Source of the DNA: Clostridiales bacterium
GTDB taxonomy: Bacteria > Bacillota > Clostridia > Peptostreptococcales > Anaerovoracaceae
Assembly: GCA_022766365.1 (NCBI GenBank)
Contig: JALENW010000023.1
Coordinates: 1 to 64,000 of the forward strand
Length of the DNA stretch: 64,000 bases
Direction: 5' to 3'
The position numbers and the translations under genes were made by a program. Each line of letters begins with the position of its first letter. Positions within the stretch are counted from its first letter, which is position 1. Under the pieces are notes generated by a model. The model saw only the letters and a list, made by a program, of their open reading frames with translations, was not told where the DNA came from and did not search any database. Positions 8,621 to 17,590 of the stretch are shown here, piece by piece.

Positions 8621-9200
8621 TTCTTGAATCCTTTCCCGCTAAGACCATATCATATCTGGCTCTTTCTCCACCTATGAATTTAGGTCTTGTTCTTGCACAC
8701 GTCAAATGAGCCAACCCTATTTCTTTCATTGAAAGTCTCAATGGAACGGCAACAGGTTTCAAATGCATACCTATGAATGTATCGCCGATATCCATTCCGG
8801 CATCCGCCTGAATCCTTTCAAGAGCGACAGGATCTTTGGCGTTCTCATAAACCGCAACTGTAAATGAACCTCCGGCATGAACCTGTGGAACAACATTTAC
8901 GATTTCATCCGTGGACTTAAGAGCTGCTCTTTCTGTAATTATTGCCCTGTTAATGTGCTCACAGCCTTGAGCAGCGAGAAAGATTCCCTTCTCATCCAAA
9001 ATAGGTTTTATACCCTCATAGACAGCTAATGCTGCATTAAAGTCAGAACCTTTGCCTATGCGTTCACCCTTAATTTCACTGGAGGAACAACCTACTACGA
9101 GTATATCTCCCTTTTTCAAATGAGCCGCTTCAATCAGCTCCGTAACCGCTTTGCTAGCTGTATCCCTGATTTCGTTGAACTCTTTTGTACTTTTATCCAT
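8613..9200 (-). CDS. TIGR01440/DUF436 family protein (YwlG-like)
   Basis: A 195-residue protein of the YwlG/TIGR01440 family, with typical stretches VGCSSSEIKGERIGKGS (near 36-52) and GCEHINRA. The molecular function is not known. It starts after GGGAGG, about 100 bp downstream of ahcY, and overlaps the DJ-1 gene. Location in the c-di-AMP/glmS/ahcY run gives no clear functional hint. Confidence 0.82.
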   Translation of the reverse strand: MDKSTKEFNEIRDTASKAVTELIEAAHLKKGDILVVGCSSSEIKGERIGKGSDFNAALAVYEGIKPILDEKGIFLAAQGCEHINRAIITERAALKSTDEIVNVVPQVHAGGSFTVAVYENAKDPVALERIQADAGMDIGDTFIGMHLKPVAVPLRLSMKEIGLAHLTCARTRPKFIGGERARYDMVLAGKDSRNV

Positions 9201-9299
9201 AATGTCCTCCCTCTTTAAAATTTAAATTATCATTAACTATACATATTCAGGCGATTCACAGCACGTGGGAATTTCCCTTGTCTGTAGATATCACAAACA

Positions 9300-10550
9300 C
9301 TAAACGTCCCAAGATTGTAGATACTTTTTCTGCTCCTCAGTCAGCTCGTCAATTTCTATTCCCCAGGACTTAAGTTTCATTCCGGCGATTCTGTCATCAA
9401 TTTTGTTGCTGACATCCACTACGTTCCTTGGAAGCTCCTTGTAGTGATCTTTAACATACAACGCCGACAGCGCCTGAACTGCAAAACTTAAATCCATGAT
9501 TTCAGCAGGATGCCCATTGGAAGCAGCAATATTCACAAGACGCCCCTCAGCAAGTACATGAACGGTTTTACCATTGTCCAGGGTGTAACCTGTAATATTG
9601 TTCCTTGATTCTCTGACAGACTTTGCAGACTTCACAAGACCGGCCATATCAATTTCCGTATCAAAGTGCCCGGCGTTCGCAAGAATAGCACCATCCTTCA
9701 TTGTGAGCATGTGTTCCACTGTAATTGTTTTGCAACATCCCGTAGCAGTTACAAAGAAATCTCCCAGTGGTGCCGCTTTACTCATCGTCATAACACTAAA
9801 TCCGTCCATCTTAGCTTCCATGGCCTTTACAGGATTAATTTCCGTAACCACAACCTGTGCACCCATAGCAGCAGCTCGCATTGCAATACCCTTAGAACAC
9901 CAGCCGTATCCTACGACGACAACCGTCTTTCCGGCAACAATCAAATTCGTGTTATGCATTATTGATTCCCATGTTGACTGACCTGTACCGTAGCGATTGT
10001 CAAAAAGATGTTTGCAATCCGCATCATTGACTGCAATCATAGGGAATCTGAGGACTCCCTCTCTCCCCATGGCCTTCAATCTTATTATACCTGTAGTTGT
10101 CTCTTCACAACCGCCCCAAACATCTTTCGCCAGATCAGGTCTCTCCTTGTGTAAAAATGTAACAAGATCACAGCCGTCATCTATGATAATATTTGGCCTG
10201 TGTTCAAGACACATCTCGATATGCCTCTTATAATCCTTTTGGCTTTCTCCATGAACAGCATAAACCTTCAGTCCGGAATCAGCAAGTGCTGCTGCCACAT
10301 CATCCTGAGTAGAAAGTACATTGGAACCGGTTATACTCATATCGGCCCCACCTGCGGCAAGTACCTTGCATAGATATGCAGTCTTAGCCTCAAGGTGCAC
10401 AGAAAGGCAAATCCTTATTCCCTTAAAAGGTTTCTCTTTCTCGAACTCCTCTTCTAAGGATCTGAGAATTGGCATATTCTCCCTGACCCACCTTATTTTC
10501 ATATGTCCCGAAGGGGCTGAATTAATATCTTTAATATCATAGTTGTTCAT
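9300..10550 (-). CDS. ahcY: Adenosylhomocysteinase
   Basis: A 416-residue S-adenosyl-L-homocysteine hydrolase, which splits SAH into adenosine and homocysteine using bound NAD. Visible marks are GGCEETTTGIIRL, the catalytic region NDADCKHLFDNRYGTGQS (near 183-200) and the NAD Rossmann loop GYGWCSKG (near 214-221). The GYGWC form resembles the archaeal/Thermotoga-like SAHH group. It lies 16 bp after glmS on the same strand, so it is almost surely co-transcribed. Most related bacteria use Pfs/LuxS instead, so its presence defines the methyl-cycle route here. Confidence 0.93.
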   Translation of the reverse strand: MNNYDIKDINSAPSGHMKIRWVRENMPILRSLEEEFEKEKPFKGIRICLSVHLEAKTAYLCKVLAAGGADMSITGSNVLSTQDDVAAALADSGLKVYAVHGESQKDYKRHIEMCLEHRPNIIIDDGCDLVTFLHKERPDLAKDVWGGCEETTTGIIRLKAMGREGVLRFPMIAVNDADCKHLFDNRYGTGQSTWESIMHNTNLIVAGKTVVVVGYGWCSKGIAMRAAAMGAQVVVTEINPVKAMEAKMDGFSVMTMSKAAPLGDFFVTATGCCKTITVEHMLTMKDGAILANAGHFDTEIDMAGLVKSAKSVRESRNNITGYTLDNGKTVHVLAEGRLVNIAASNGHPAEIMDLSFAVQALSALYVKDHYKELPRNVVDVSNKIDDRIAGMKLKSWGIEIDELTEEQKKYLQSWDV

Positions 10551-10566
10551 AATTTCTCCTATGGGT

Positions 10567-12423
10567 TTATTCTACTGTTACACTTTTTGCCAAATTTCTT
10601 GGCATGTCGATGTTTTCACCTTTTTCCTTAGCCACAAAATAAGCAATTAACTGAAGCTGTATGATTGAAAGAAGCGGTGACACTTCGTCAAAGCATTCAG
10701 GTATGAAAAGAACTCTGTCTGACTCTTTCTTGAAAAATTCATTCTTTTCTTTGGTTATTGCCACCACATAGGCACCTCTGGCTGCGACTTCAACAATATT
10801 GGACAGTGTCTTTTCAGCCAGTTCATCCTGAGTTGCCAAAGCGAATACTATGGTATCCTTGTCCATAAGAGCTATGGTTCCGTGTTTAAGTTCTCCTGCA
10901 GCGATGGCAAAGGAATTGATATATGAAATTTCCTTAAGCTTAAGTGATCCTTCAAGCGCAACACTGGCATCAAGTCCTCTGCCTATGTAGAAAATCAATT
11001 CCTTCTTGTAAATTTCTTTCGCAAGTTCAGCTATATCCCGTTCTTTTTCAAGAAGTCTTTCCACCTTTTCCGGCACAGCTTTAAGTTCACCTATTATTCC
11101 CTTAGCGTACTCATCAGTGATGGTTCCCTTCAAAAGACCCATATGAAGTGCAATCAAATACAGGCACATCAGTTGAGTAGTATAACCCTTGGTAGATGCC
11201 ACTGCAATCTCAGGTCCTGCCCAAGTGTAAAACACATCGTCAGACTCCCTTGCAATACTGCTTCCAACTACATTTACGATGGAAAGTACCCTCGCGCCCT
11301 TACTTTTAGCCTCCCTCAAAGCCATGAGTGTATCCAGCGTTTCTCCTGATTGAGTGACAGCTACGAACAATGTTCTATCGTCTACCAGGGGATCTCTGTA
11401 TCTGAATTCTGAAGCCACATCCACCTCAACCGGAATCTTCGCCCATTTTTCAATTAAATGTTTACCTATGAGTCCTGCATGATAAGCCGTACCGCAGGCT
11501 ACTATATATATTTTGTCGATATTATTTAAATCCTCTAAAGATAACTTGATCCCATCAAGTTTGATACTGCCGTCAGATGTCAATCGCCTTGAAAGAGTGT
11601 CTCCCAAAACAGTCGGCTGATCGTGGATCTCTTTGAGCATGAAGTGATCGTATCCACCTTTTTCCGCTGCTTCAATGCTCCAGTCAACATGAAAAGCCTT
11701 TTTCTGCACCTTATTCATGTTTCTATCGAAAATATCCATCGAATCCGCTCTGCAGATAACCATCTCGTCATCTTCAAGAAAATATACATCCTTGGTATAT
11801 TTGAGTACCGCCGTCATATCGGACGCTATGAAGCTTCCCTCATCTGTATGACAAACAATCATAGGGGCATCTTTTCTATATCCTACAATCTCAGTCTCAT
11901 CACCTTCATATATTGCAGCTATGGCATATGCTCCCTTCATCATTGATGTGGCCTCAAGCATAGCCTCTGCCGGATTCATTCCTCCGGCACAAAACACTGA
12001 AAGCAACTGAGCTATCACTTCGGTGTCCGTTTCCGATTTACAATGAATGTTATATTTTTCTAAAAGCTTCTCCCTAAGCTCAGCGTAGTTTTCTACAATT
12101 CCATTGTGAACTACAGCAACCTTCCCATCATTACTGATATGAGGATGTGCATTGAGCACTGAAGGAGCTCCGTGTGTCGCCCACCTTGTATGTCCTATAG
12201 CTACTTTAGCATCCTTATATTTGTCTCCAACCATCTCATCGAGCTGCAGAATCTTTGACTTCTTCTTATCTTCTGTTTCTGCAATCTTTTCGATCTCCAG
12301 ATTACCCCTGTCAAGAAGGGCTATCCCGGCAGAATCGTATCCCCTGTATTCAAGTTTTGCAAGACCGTCTATTACAACCTTCTTTGCATTATCCTTACCT
12401 ATATATCCGACAATTCCACACAT
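10567..12423 (-). CDS. glmS: Glutamine–fructose-6-phosphate aminotransferase
   Basis: A 618-residue GlmS. The N-terminal glutaminase domain opens MCGIVGY with Cys2 as nucleophile; two SIS sugar isomerase domains follow (TQSGETLDTL; second SIS from about 455) and the C-terminus ends NLAKSVTVE as in the family. It makes glucosamine-6-phosphate for peptidoglycan. It sits 37 bp after glmM; that gap is too short to hold the glmS ribozyme seen in many Bacillota. Confidence 0.97.
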   Translation of the reverse strand: MCGIVGYIGKDNAKKVVIDGLAKLEYRGYDSAGIALLDRGNLEIEKIAETEDKKKSKILQLDEMVGDKYKDAKVAIGHTRWATHGAPSVLNAHPHISNDGKVAVVHNGIVENYAELREKLLEKYNIHCKSETDTEVIAQLLSVFCAGGMNPAEAMLEATSMMKGAYAIAAIYEGDETEIVGYRKDAPMIVCHTDEGSFIASDMTAVLKYTKDVYFLEDDEMVICRADSMDIFDRNMNKVQKKAFHVDWSIEAAEKGGYDHFMLKEIHDQPTVLGDTLSRRLTSDGSIKLDGIKLSLEDLNNIDKIYIVACGTAYHAGLIGKHLIEKWAKIPVEVDVASEFRYRDPLVDDRTLFVAVTQSGETLDTLMALREAKSKGARVLSIVNVVGSSIARESDDVFYTWAGPEIAVASTKGYTTQLMCLYLIALHMGLLKGTITDEYAKGIIGELKAVPEKVERLLEKERDIAELAKEIYKKELIFYIGRGLDASVALEGSLKLKEISYINSFAIAAGELKHGTIALMDKDTIVFALATQDELAEKTLSNIVEVAARGAYVVAITKEKNEFFKKESDRVLFIPECFDEVSPLLSIIQLQLIAYFVAKEKGENIDMPRNLAKSVTVE

Positions 12424-12460
12424 ATGTATCTCCTATAAAACATTATATTCATAGCATAAT

Positions 12461-13810
12461 CTACGCATATTTCTTAGTTATAAGGTCAGCTAAATCTACC
12501 GCGAGTTTGTGAATCAGTTCTATATCTTTTCCTTCAATCATTACCCTGACAACAGGCTCAGTCCCGGAAGGCCTTATAAGCAATCGTCCATCATCTCTGA
12601 CGGCATTTTCAACCTTAGCGATTTCCTTTAGAATTTCTCCATCCTGCAGAAATAGTTCCTTGTTCTTATTAGCCACCCTGGCATTCTCTAAAACCTGAGG
12701 GAAAAGTTCAACTTCTTTTGCAAGCTCTGAAAGCGCTTCCCCCGAATCCAACAAAATTTTTAAAAATTGCAGTGATGAAAGGACCCCGTCACCTGTGGTC
12801 GTATGATTCAGGAATATTATATGACCTGACTGCTCACCCCCGATAATGCATCCGGTTTCAAGCATTGATTCCAGCACGTACCTGTCTCCGACCTTTGTAA
12901 CATCAACTGATATTCCATTCTTTTCGCAAAATTTATGAAATCCTATATTGCTCATTACAGTTGCAGTCACCCTGTTGTCCACAAGCTCACCGCTGTCCTT
13001 GAGCATCTTTGCACAGAGGCAGATTATCTTATCGCCATCTACTACCATACCTTTTTCATCAACAACAATGAGTCTGTCTGCATCACCATCAAATGCCAGA
13101 CCTATGTCAGCTCCAGCTTCCACAACTTTCTGTTGAAGTTTTTCCGGATGTGTAGATCCGATATTATCATTGATATTGAGCCCATCCGGATCATTACCTA
13201 TGACAGTTACATCTGCACCCAGCCTCCGATAAATATCGGGAGCGACTTGAAACGAAGCGCCGTTTGCACAGTCAAGAACTACTTTCAGGCCTTTTAGATT
13301 CCTATCCATCGTATCTGCGAGAAAGTCTTCATAAAACTTCAGCGCATCTTGACTGCCGTCTATGCATTTTCCAATCTCATCACCTTTGGTAGTCTTTATC
13401 TTAATATCATGTTCACTTATGAGTTTTTCTATCTTCTCTTCTATTGAGTCGTCCAATTTGAAGCCATCACCGTTAAAAAACTTTATGCCGTTGTATTCGA
13501 ACGGATTGTGGCTGGCTGATATTACAATTCCGGCGTCAGCTCCGTAATGGCGAGCTAAAAGGGCAACTGCCGGAGTAGGTACGACTCCGACTTTAATAAC
13601 ATTTCCGCCCACAGAAAGAATCCCGGCAGTTATGGCATTCTCAAGTAGATCTCCGGATATTCTTGTATCCATGCCTATTACAAAAACAGGTCTCCTGCTG
13701 CTTTTTTTTAAAACTGTAGCTCCTGCCATTCCCAGCTTAAAAGCCAATGTAGGGGTCAAATCCACATTGGCAACCCCTCTGACACCATCTGTCCCAAATA
13801 GTTTTCCCAT
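12461..13810 (-). CDS. glmM: Phosphoglucosamine mutase
   Basis: A 449-residue GlmM converting glucosamine-6-P to glucosamine-1-P. Visible are the N-terminal FGTDGVRG, the phosphoserine loop ISASHNP with Ser100, the metal loop DGDADR and the sugar-phosphate loop RPSGTEP near the end. The start at 13810 has AAGGAG 7 bases upstream; ten further in-frame codons upstream run into the cdaR end and are not needed. In Bacillota GlmM binds and inhibits CdaA, which fits the operon order cdaA-cdaR-glmM. Confidence 0.96.
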   Translation of the reverse strand: MGKLFGTDGVRGVANVDLTPTLAFKLGMAGATVLKKSSRRPVFVIGMDTRISGDLLENAITAGILSVGGNVIKVGVVPTPAVALLARHYGADAGIVISASHNPFEYNGIKFFNGDGFKLDDSIEEKIEKLISEHDIKIKTTKGDEIGKCIDGSQDALKFYEDFLADTMDRNLKGLKVVLDCANGASFQVAPDIYRRLGADVTVIGNDPDGLNINDNIGSTHPEKLQQKVVEAGADIGLAFDGDADRLIVVDEKGMVVDGDKIICLCAKMLKDSGELVDNRVTATVMSNIGFHKFCEKNGISVDVTKVGDRYVLESMLETGCIIGGEQSGHIIFLNHTTTGDGVLSSLQFLKILLDSGEALSELAKEVELFPQVLENARVANKNKELFLQDGEILKEIAKVENAVRDDGRLLIRPSGTEPVVRVMIEGKDIELIHKLAVDLADLITKKYA

Positions 13811-13826
13811 CGCTGTACTCCTTTTT

Positions 13827-15005
13827 CTATCGTATGTCAACTGATACTGATGTCGGCTTGATGGTGTACTTTTTGAAGCCTTTTTTATTAGTAACGACTA
13901 CGTCAACCTTATGTGTGCCCGGAAGCAATCCCGATACATCTATTGCGACAGTGAAATCTTCCTTTTTAACATCATCTAAAGTATCCTTTGATCCCTCTGC
14001 GCTTATAACAACAGTATCTGTAATTTTCGCCTTCTGATTATCTTCAAGACCCAAAACATCTATATCTTTTTCTTCAAATGTAATATTCTTATTCTCTGAC
14101 GATCGCGAAGTCACCTTGACAGTCAAATCATTACCCTCAGCCAGTTGTATACCATCAGGCAAAATAGGCTTGACTTCGAAACTCATATTTTGTTGATACA
14201 GAGACATATCTACAGGTTCCGTCTGAATCTTTGAAATATTCTTGACAACATCTGCATTCCCCTTGATTATAACAGTTTTCGGGAGATCAAACTTAACATC
14301 TGCCGCATTCTCACCCTGAATTGGAATTTCCAGCTCTACTTTCTTGGTTTTAGTCATAACAGCTTTGACCTGCACTTGGCTCGAACTAAGGCGTATCCAG
14401 CTAACTTTGCTTCCATTTTTATCCACAGGTATGAGTTCTGCCTCAAGGGTTGTTTCCTTGTCCTTGATTTCATCGACGCTTATTTTCGCCAGAACCTGGG
14501 TAACTTTCTGAACATTGCTGTAAGCCCCGCGGATTGTCACATCCTCAGGCTCAAGCTTCACTGTAAACGGTTCGGTATCATCCTTTGTAGCTCCCACATA
14601 TGCAACTTTCACAGGTCTTTCTTCGGCAACCAGCTCTCCTATGGTCAGCCCAACCTTACTAACGCTTCTGCTTTCTACATTAACCTTTTCGGGGGTTTTG
14701 ACATTGATATCAAGCTCATTCCGCCCGGACCTTGCGGCTGTAAGATCCACATCAGCATAGATATCTTCTTTGGATACATTCTGGACTCTCGAGCGCTCCC
14801 CTTTCACCGTCAGACTTAGTGTATCATTGCTCATGCTTTCTATTGCAAGTCCGCGTTCTTCAAGACTTAATTGGTTTTCCAAATTAATTTTAACATCTGC
14901 AAAAGACTTGGTTATAGTTGGGTTAACTTCACCTATGACGTATGCCCACAGAACGATGGCAATCAGGAATGAAATTAGAAGGTTTAACTTTTTGCTTCGA
15001 AACAT
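13827..15005 (-). CDS. cdaR: CdaR, YbbR-domain regulator of CdaA
   Basis: A 392-residue protein with one N-terminal membrane anchor (about 8-24, with a short cytoplasmic end) followed by repeated extracytoplasmic YbbR domains. CdaR modulates the diadenylate cyclase CdaA across the membrane. The ATG overlaps the cdaA stop by one base (TAATG), and glmM begins 16 bp downstream. Confidence 0.92.
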   Translation of the reverse strand: MFRSKKLNLLISFLIAIVLWAYVIGEVNPTITKSFADVKINLENQLSLEERGLAIESMSNDTLSLTVKGERSRVQNVSKEDIYADVDLTAARSGRNELDINVKTPEKVNVESRSVSKVGLTIGELVAEERPVKVAYVGATKDDTEPFTVKLEPEDVTIRGAYSNVQKVTQVLAKISVDEIKDKETTLEAELIPVDKNGSKVSWIRLSSSQVQVKAVMTKTKKVELEIPIQGENAADVKFDLPKTVIIKGNADVVKNISKIQTEPVDMSLYQQNMSFEVKPILPDGIQLAEGNDLTVKVTSRSSENKNITFEEKDIDVLGLEDNQKAKITDTVVISAEGSKDTLDDVKKEDFTVAIDVSGLLPGTHKVDVVVTNKKGFKKYTIKPTSVSVDIR

Positions 15006-15889
15006 TACTTATCAGCTCCCTTCTCCATCATGGTCTGATCGGCTTCTTTGCTCCTTGAAGCAAAATCAAACAACTTCTTTAAAGGGTGAGCCTCTTTTTT
15101 TTCCACAGGTTGATAAAAATCGCTCAACAGCTTTCCTACTTCTTCACGTGTCAGACGTCTGTGAAGTCTCCCATTCTCAGCCCTTGAGATTATTCCGGTC
15201 TCCTCGCTGACAATCAGAACCATAGCATCTGAAACTTCCGTAATTCCGATACCTGCTCTATGCCTTGTTCCCAAATCAGGATTTAAATTCTTGTTTGCAG
15301 TGAGTGGTAATACACAGCCTGCTGCAGCGATCCTCCCACCTTTAATTATGACAGCACCATCGTGAAGAGGAGCACCCTCATAAAATATATTGCCAAGCAT
15401 CTGCGAACTTATAGAAGCGTCGACGCATGTGCCTGTATCCATTATTTCCTTAAGAGGGGTGCGTCTTTCAAATACAAGCAGGGCTCCTGTTTTTGACCTG
15501 GAAAAGAAAGTTACAGCTGCCTGTATCTGCTCTGCGATTTCCTGATCAACAGTTGCATTATTGGTTCCAAAAGGTGTTTGAACCAACTTTGATCTTCCCA
15601 TGTATTCCAGCCCCCGCCTGAGTTCAGGTTGGAACACGACTATCAAGGCGAAAAGCCCCAAAGTAAAGGTTCCTTTCAGCACCCAATACAAAGTGTACAG
15701 TTTAAGATAGTCAGATATGAAAAAAACTATAACTAAAACAAGGACGCCTTTAACAAGTTGCTGCGCCCTGGATTCTTTGATAAAGCCTAAAATTTTATAT
15801 ATGACATAGGTAACAATTAAAATATCAAGAATATCCATAATACCTATGTTGGAAACTATATTATTGAAAAACTCTCTCATCTCCACCAA
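15005..15889 (-). CDS. cdaA: Diadenylate cyclase CdaA
   Basis: A 294-residue membrane cyclase that joins two ATP into c-di-AMP. Three N-terminal transmembrane helices (about 15-35, 45-60, 66-87) precede the DAC domain, with the DGA motif at 177-179 and RHR at 209-211, both intact. c-di-AMP controls potassium and osmolyte uptake and wall homeostasis. It is the first gene of cdaA-cdaR-glmM-glmS-ahcY-ywlG-DJ-1, and coupling to cdaR is by a TAATG overlap. A short C-terminal extension rich in Lys and Glu follows the cyclase domain. Confidence 0.95.
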   Translation of the reverse strand: MVEMREFFNNIVSNIGIMDILDILIVTYVIYKILGFIKESRAQQLVKGVLVLVIVFFISDYLKLYTLYWVLKGTFTLGLFALIVVFQPELRRGLEYMGRSKLVQTPFGTNNATVDQEIAEQIQAAVTFFSRSKTGALLVFERRTPLKEIMDTGTCVDASISSQMLGNIFYEGAPLHDGAVIIKGGRIAAAGCVLPLTANKNLNPDLGTRHRAGIGITEVSDAMVLIVSEETGIISRAENGRLHRRLTREEVGKLLSDFYQPVEKKEAHPLKKLFDFASRSKEADQTMMEKGADK

Positions 15890-15916
15890 TTCCTTTTCGA
15901 GTTCTCTACATATAAT

Positions 15917-15945
15917 AGTTTACACCATGAGCAGATGTTTTTCAA
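15917..15945 (-). promoter_or_regulatory. Candidate promoter of the cdaA operon
   Basis: Minus strand TTGAAA (15945-15940), a 17-bp spacer and TAAACT (15922-15917), about 28 bases before the ATG. Confidence 0.45.
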
Positions 15946-15966
15946 TATTTACTTGTTTCAACAGAA

Positions 15967-16044
15967 AAGAGAGCCCCGCATTGAGATTCGAATCGTCAGA
16001 TTAATCCCGACTGTTCCAACCTCGTTAAATGAAAAGGCCCTCTT
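15967..16044 (-). ncRNA. Strongly folding 78-nt element upstream of cdaA
   Basis: On the minus strand a 9-bp closing helix (AAGAGGGCC at 16044-16036 with GGCTCTCTT at 15975-15967, one G-U) encloses a second helix of 9 in 10 pairs (16023-16014 with 15992-15983). Four T follow the closing stem. It is too well paired to be chance in such AT-rich sequence. It could be an unusual terminator for transcription from hpf, or a regulatory RNA. It contains TTCGAAT, but no T-stem, so it is not a tRNA. Confidence 0.4.
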
Positions 16045-16395
16045 ATCATATATTTTTACTTAGTTATAATTATTCTATATAGCAATTGTCCTATTTTGCA
16101 AATCGAATATCGGTTATCTTGTTAACTGGTGACTTACTTTATTAAGATATATTACTCATGACCATAATCCCTAATGCCGTGAAAATAAACATCACCACGA
16201 TGCCAAACCGCCCGATTATCTGACATCACTTTATCAAATGTAACAGGAGCGGTGACCGACTACTCACATCTATCTTTAAACCATGAGCATATCTTGAGCA
16301 TATGATGTTAAATAACACCTGCCATACCTAAGATTCTCAAGATTCTCAGGTACGTTCTTCTCAAATAATCCTTCCTCGTTTGGGACAATTTATTC
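16045..16395. other. Intergenic region with no supported gene
   Basis: Between hpf and the folded element I find only short frames without ribosome binding sites. One minus-strand frame of 34 codons ending at about 16156 has no start signal. Nothing can be called. Confidence 0.5.
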
Positions 16396-16923
16396 TTAAT
16401 TTCTTGTCTCAAGAAGTCCGTAATCTCCGTCCTTCCTCTTATACAAAACATTCACACTGCCCACATTAGCGTCAAGATATACAAAGAACTGATGTCCTAA
16501 CATTTCCATCTGCAAAACAGCTTCTTCTTCATCCATAGGTTTAAGCTCAAAAACCTTCTTCTTAACAATCTCTCCATGCTTTTCATCATCATCTGATTCA
16601 GGCAGAAATTCAAACTTAAGAGCTTTGTTGTCATTATAGCGTTTCTGAAGTTTTCCCTTAAACTTCGCCATCTGACTTGACAACTTATCCACTACCTTAT
16701 CGAGTGCTTCATAAATATCGTCACTAGTCTCTTCTGCACGGAAAATCGTTCCCTTGGCTGATATGGTGGTTTCAATCTTATCCCTTCCTGCAACATGAGA
16801 TAGAACGACGTTTGCAGTAATGTCGTCAGAAAAATACTTGCCCAGTTTCTCAAGCTTTTTTTCAATCATTTCCTCCAGCTTCCCATAGGTTCTGTAATTT
16901 CTTCCTAAAATACTAACTTTCAT
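16396..16923 (-). CDS. hpf: Long-form ribosome hibernation promoting factor
   Basis: A 175-residue HPF/RaiA protein: the N-terminal ribosome-binding beta-alpha fold (1-100) with many Lys/Arg, and the C-terminal dimerisation domain (about 120-175) that makes this the long form able to form 100S ribosome dimers. The start at 16923 is set by AGGAGG 7 bases upstream and the family opening MKVSILGRN. Preceded by a 240-base leader. Confidence 0.93.
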   Translation of the reverse strand: MKVSILGRNYRTYGKLEEMIEKKLEKLGKYFSDDITANVVLSHVAGRDKIETTISAKGTIFRAEETSDDIYEALDKVVDKLSSQMAKFKGKLQKRYNDNKALKFEFLPESDDDEKHGEIVKKKVFELKPMDEEEAVLQMEMLGHQFFVYLDANVGSVNVLYKRKDGDYGLLETRN

Positions 16924-17172
16924 ACTGCACCTCCTAAATTTAACTATCGAGTACAACGTCAGCGGATTGTTCTATTTCCTCCGCCATATTGAATACTCTT
17001 TTATTATTTATACCCTTTCGGATATTTATTTAACCCGAATTTTCACTCATTTAATATTTTAAAATTTCATCATAGTTCCGTTAATGACAGCATTAACATA
17101 TGTAAACGCAGATTTTGTCTTACTGAGACAGGTCATTGATATTTTAAAGATTTTATCTTTGAAACCATTATA
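16924..17172 (-). promoter_or_regulatory. Promoter and long structured leader of hpf
   Basis: An extended -10 (TGCTATAAT, 17174-17166) lacks a good -35 and would start a leader of about 240 bases. The leader can form GTCT/AGAC, GTTAAT/ATTAAC and, just before the ribosome binding site, a nested GAGTA/TACTC and GCGGA/TCCGC hairpin. AT-rich overall. It may be the counterpart of the raiA RNA seen before raiA genes in other Bacillota, but I cannot match the consensus. Confidence 0.35.
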
Positions 17173-17174
17173 GC

Positions 17175-17516
17175 AATTTTAGGAGGGGGGAATACATCAA
17201 TATATTTCATATTATATTTCTCTATCTTAAGCACATTCCAGTTGCAGATTAGATTTTAAACACATATATCTGCCTGCTGTTTATGCTTATATCTGAACAC
17301 CGAAATGATCTGCAGGTTTATTGTGATATTATAAATAATTTGATTATAAGAGCTAAATGACTATATGCTAATTATCCCCTATAGATTTAATACATTATAT
17401 ATATGTATCCCGCTGAATGCTAAATAATGAAAAATATCAATGATTGATCATCTGTCATAATTGAATCTCCCCATCTCTCTGCCGCAATACTGCCTTTATT
17501 TAAACGGCTTAACATT
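17175..17516. other. AT-rich divergent spacer, nothing seen
   Basis: Between the hpf and PrsW-like promoters. A G-rich AGGAGGGGGG at 17180-17189 resembles a ribosome binding site but no start codon or frame follows it. Confidence 0.5.
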
Positions 17517-17545
17517 TTGATAATTAAATAAAAATATGCTAAAAT
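17517..17545 (+). promoter_or_regulatory. Promoter of the PrsW-like gene
   Basis: TTGATA (17517-17522), a 17-bp spacer and TAAAAT (17540-17545), 45 bases before the ATG. Confidence 0.65.
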
Positions 17546-17590
17546 CCACCTAGCTGCTATTCTGAAATCCATAACATCCGGAGGTTCATC

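Noticed and set aside
9598..9981. 127-codon plus-strand frame inside ahcY
   Set aside because: A shadow of the conserved ahcY coding sequence; composition follows the antisense codons and no RBS is present.
12424..12460. glmS ribozyme
   Set aside because: Only 37 bases separate glmM and glmS, too short for the ribozyme core.
15967..16044. tRNA gene
   Set aside because: A 7-9-bp acceptor-like stem and a TTCGAAT sequence are present, but the T stem does not pair and no anticodon arm can be drawn.
17180..17189. AGGAGGGGGG as a ribosome binding site of a small plus-strand gene
   Set aside because: No ATG, GTG or TTG with an open frame follows at a usable distance.
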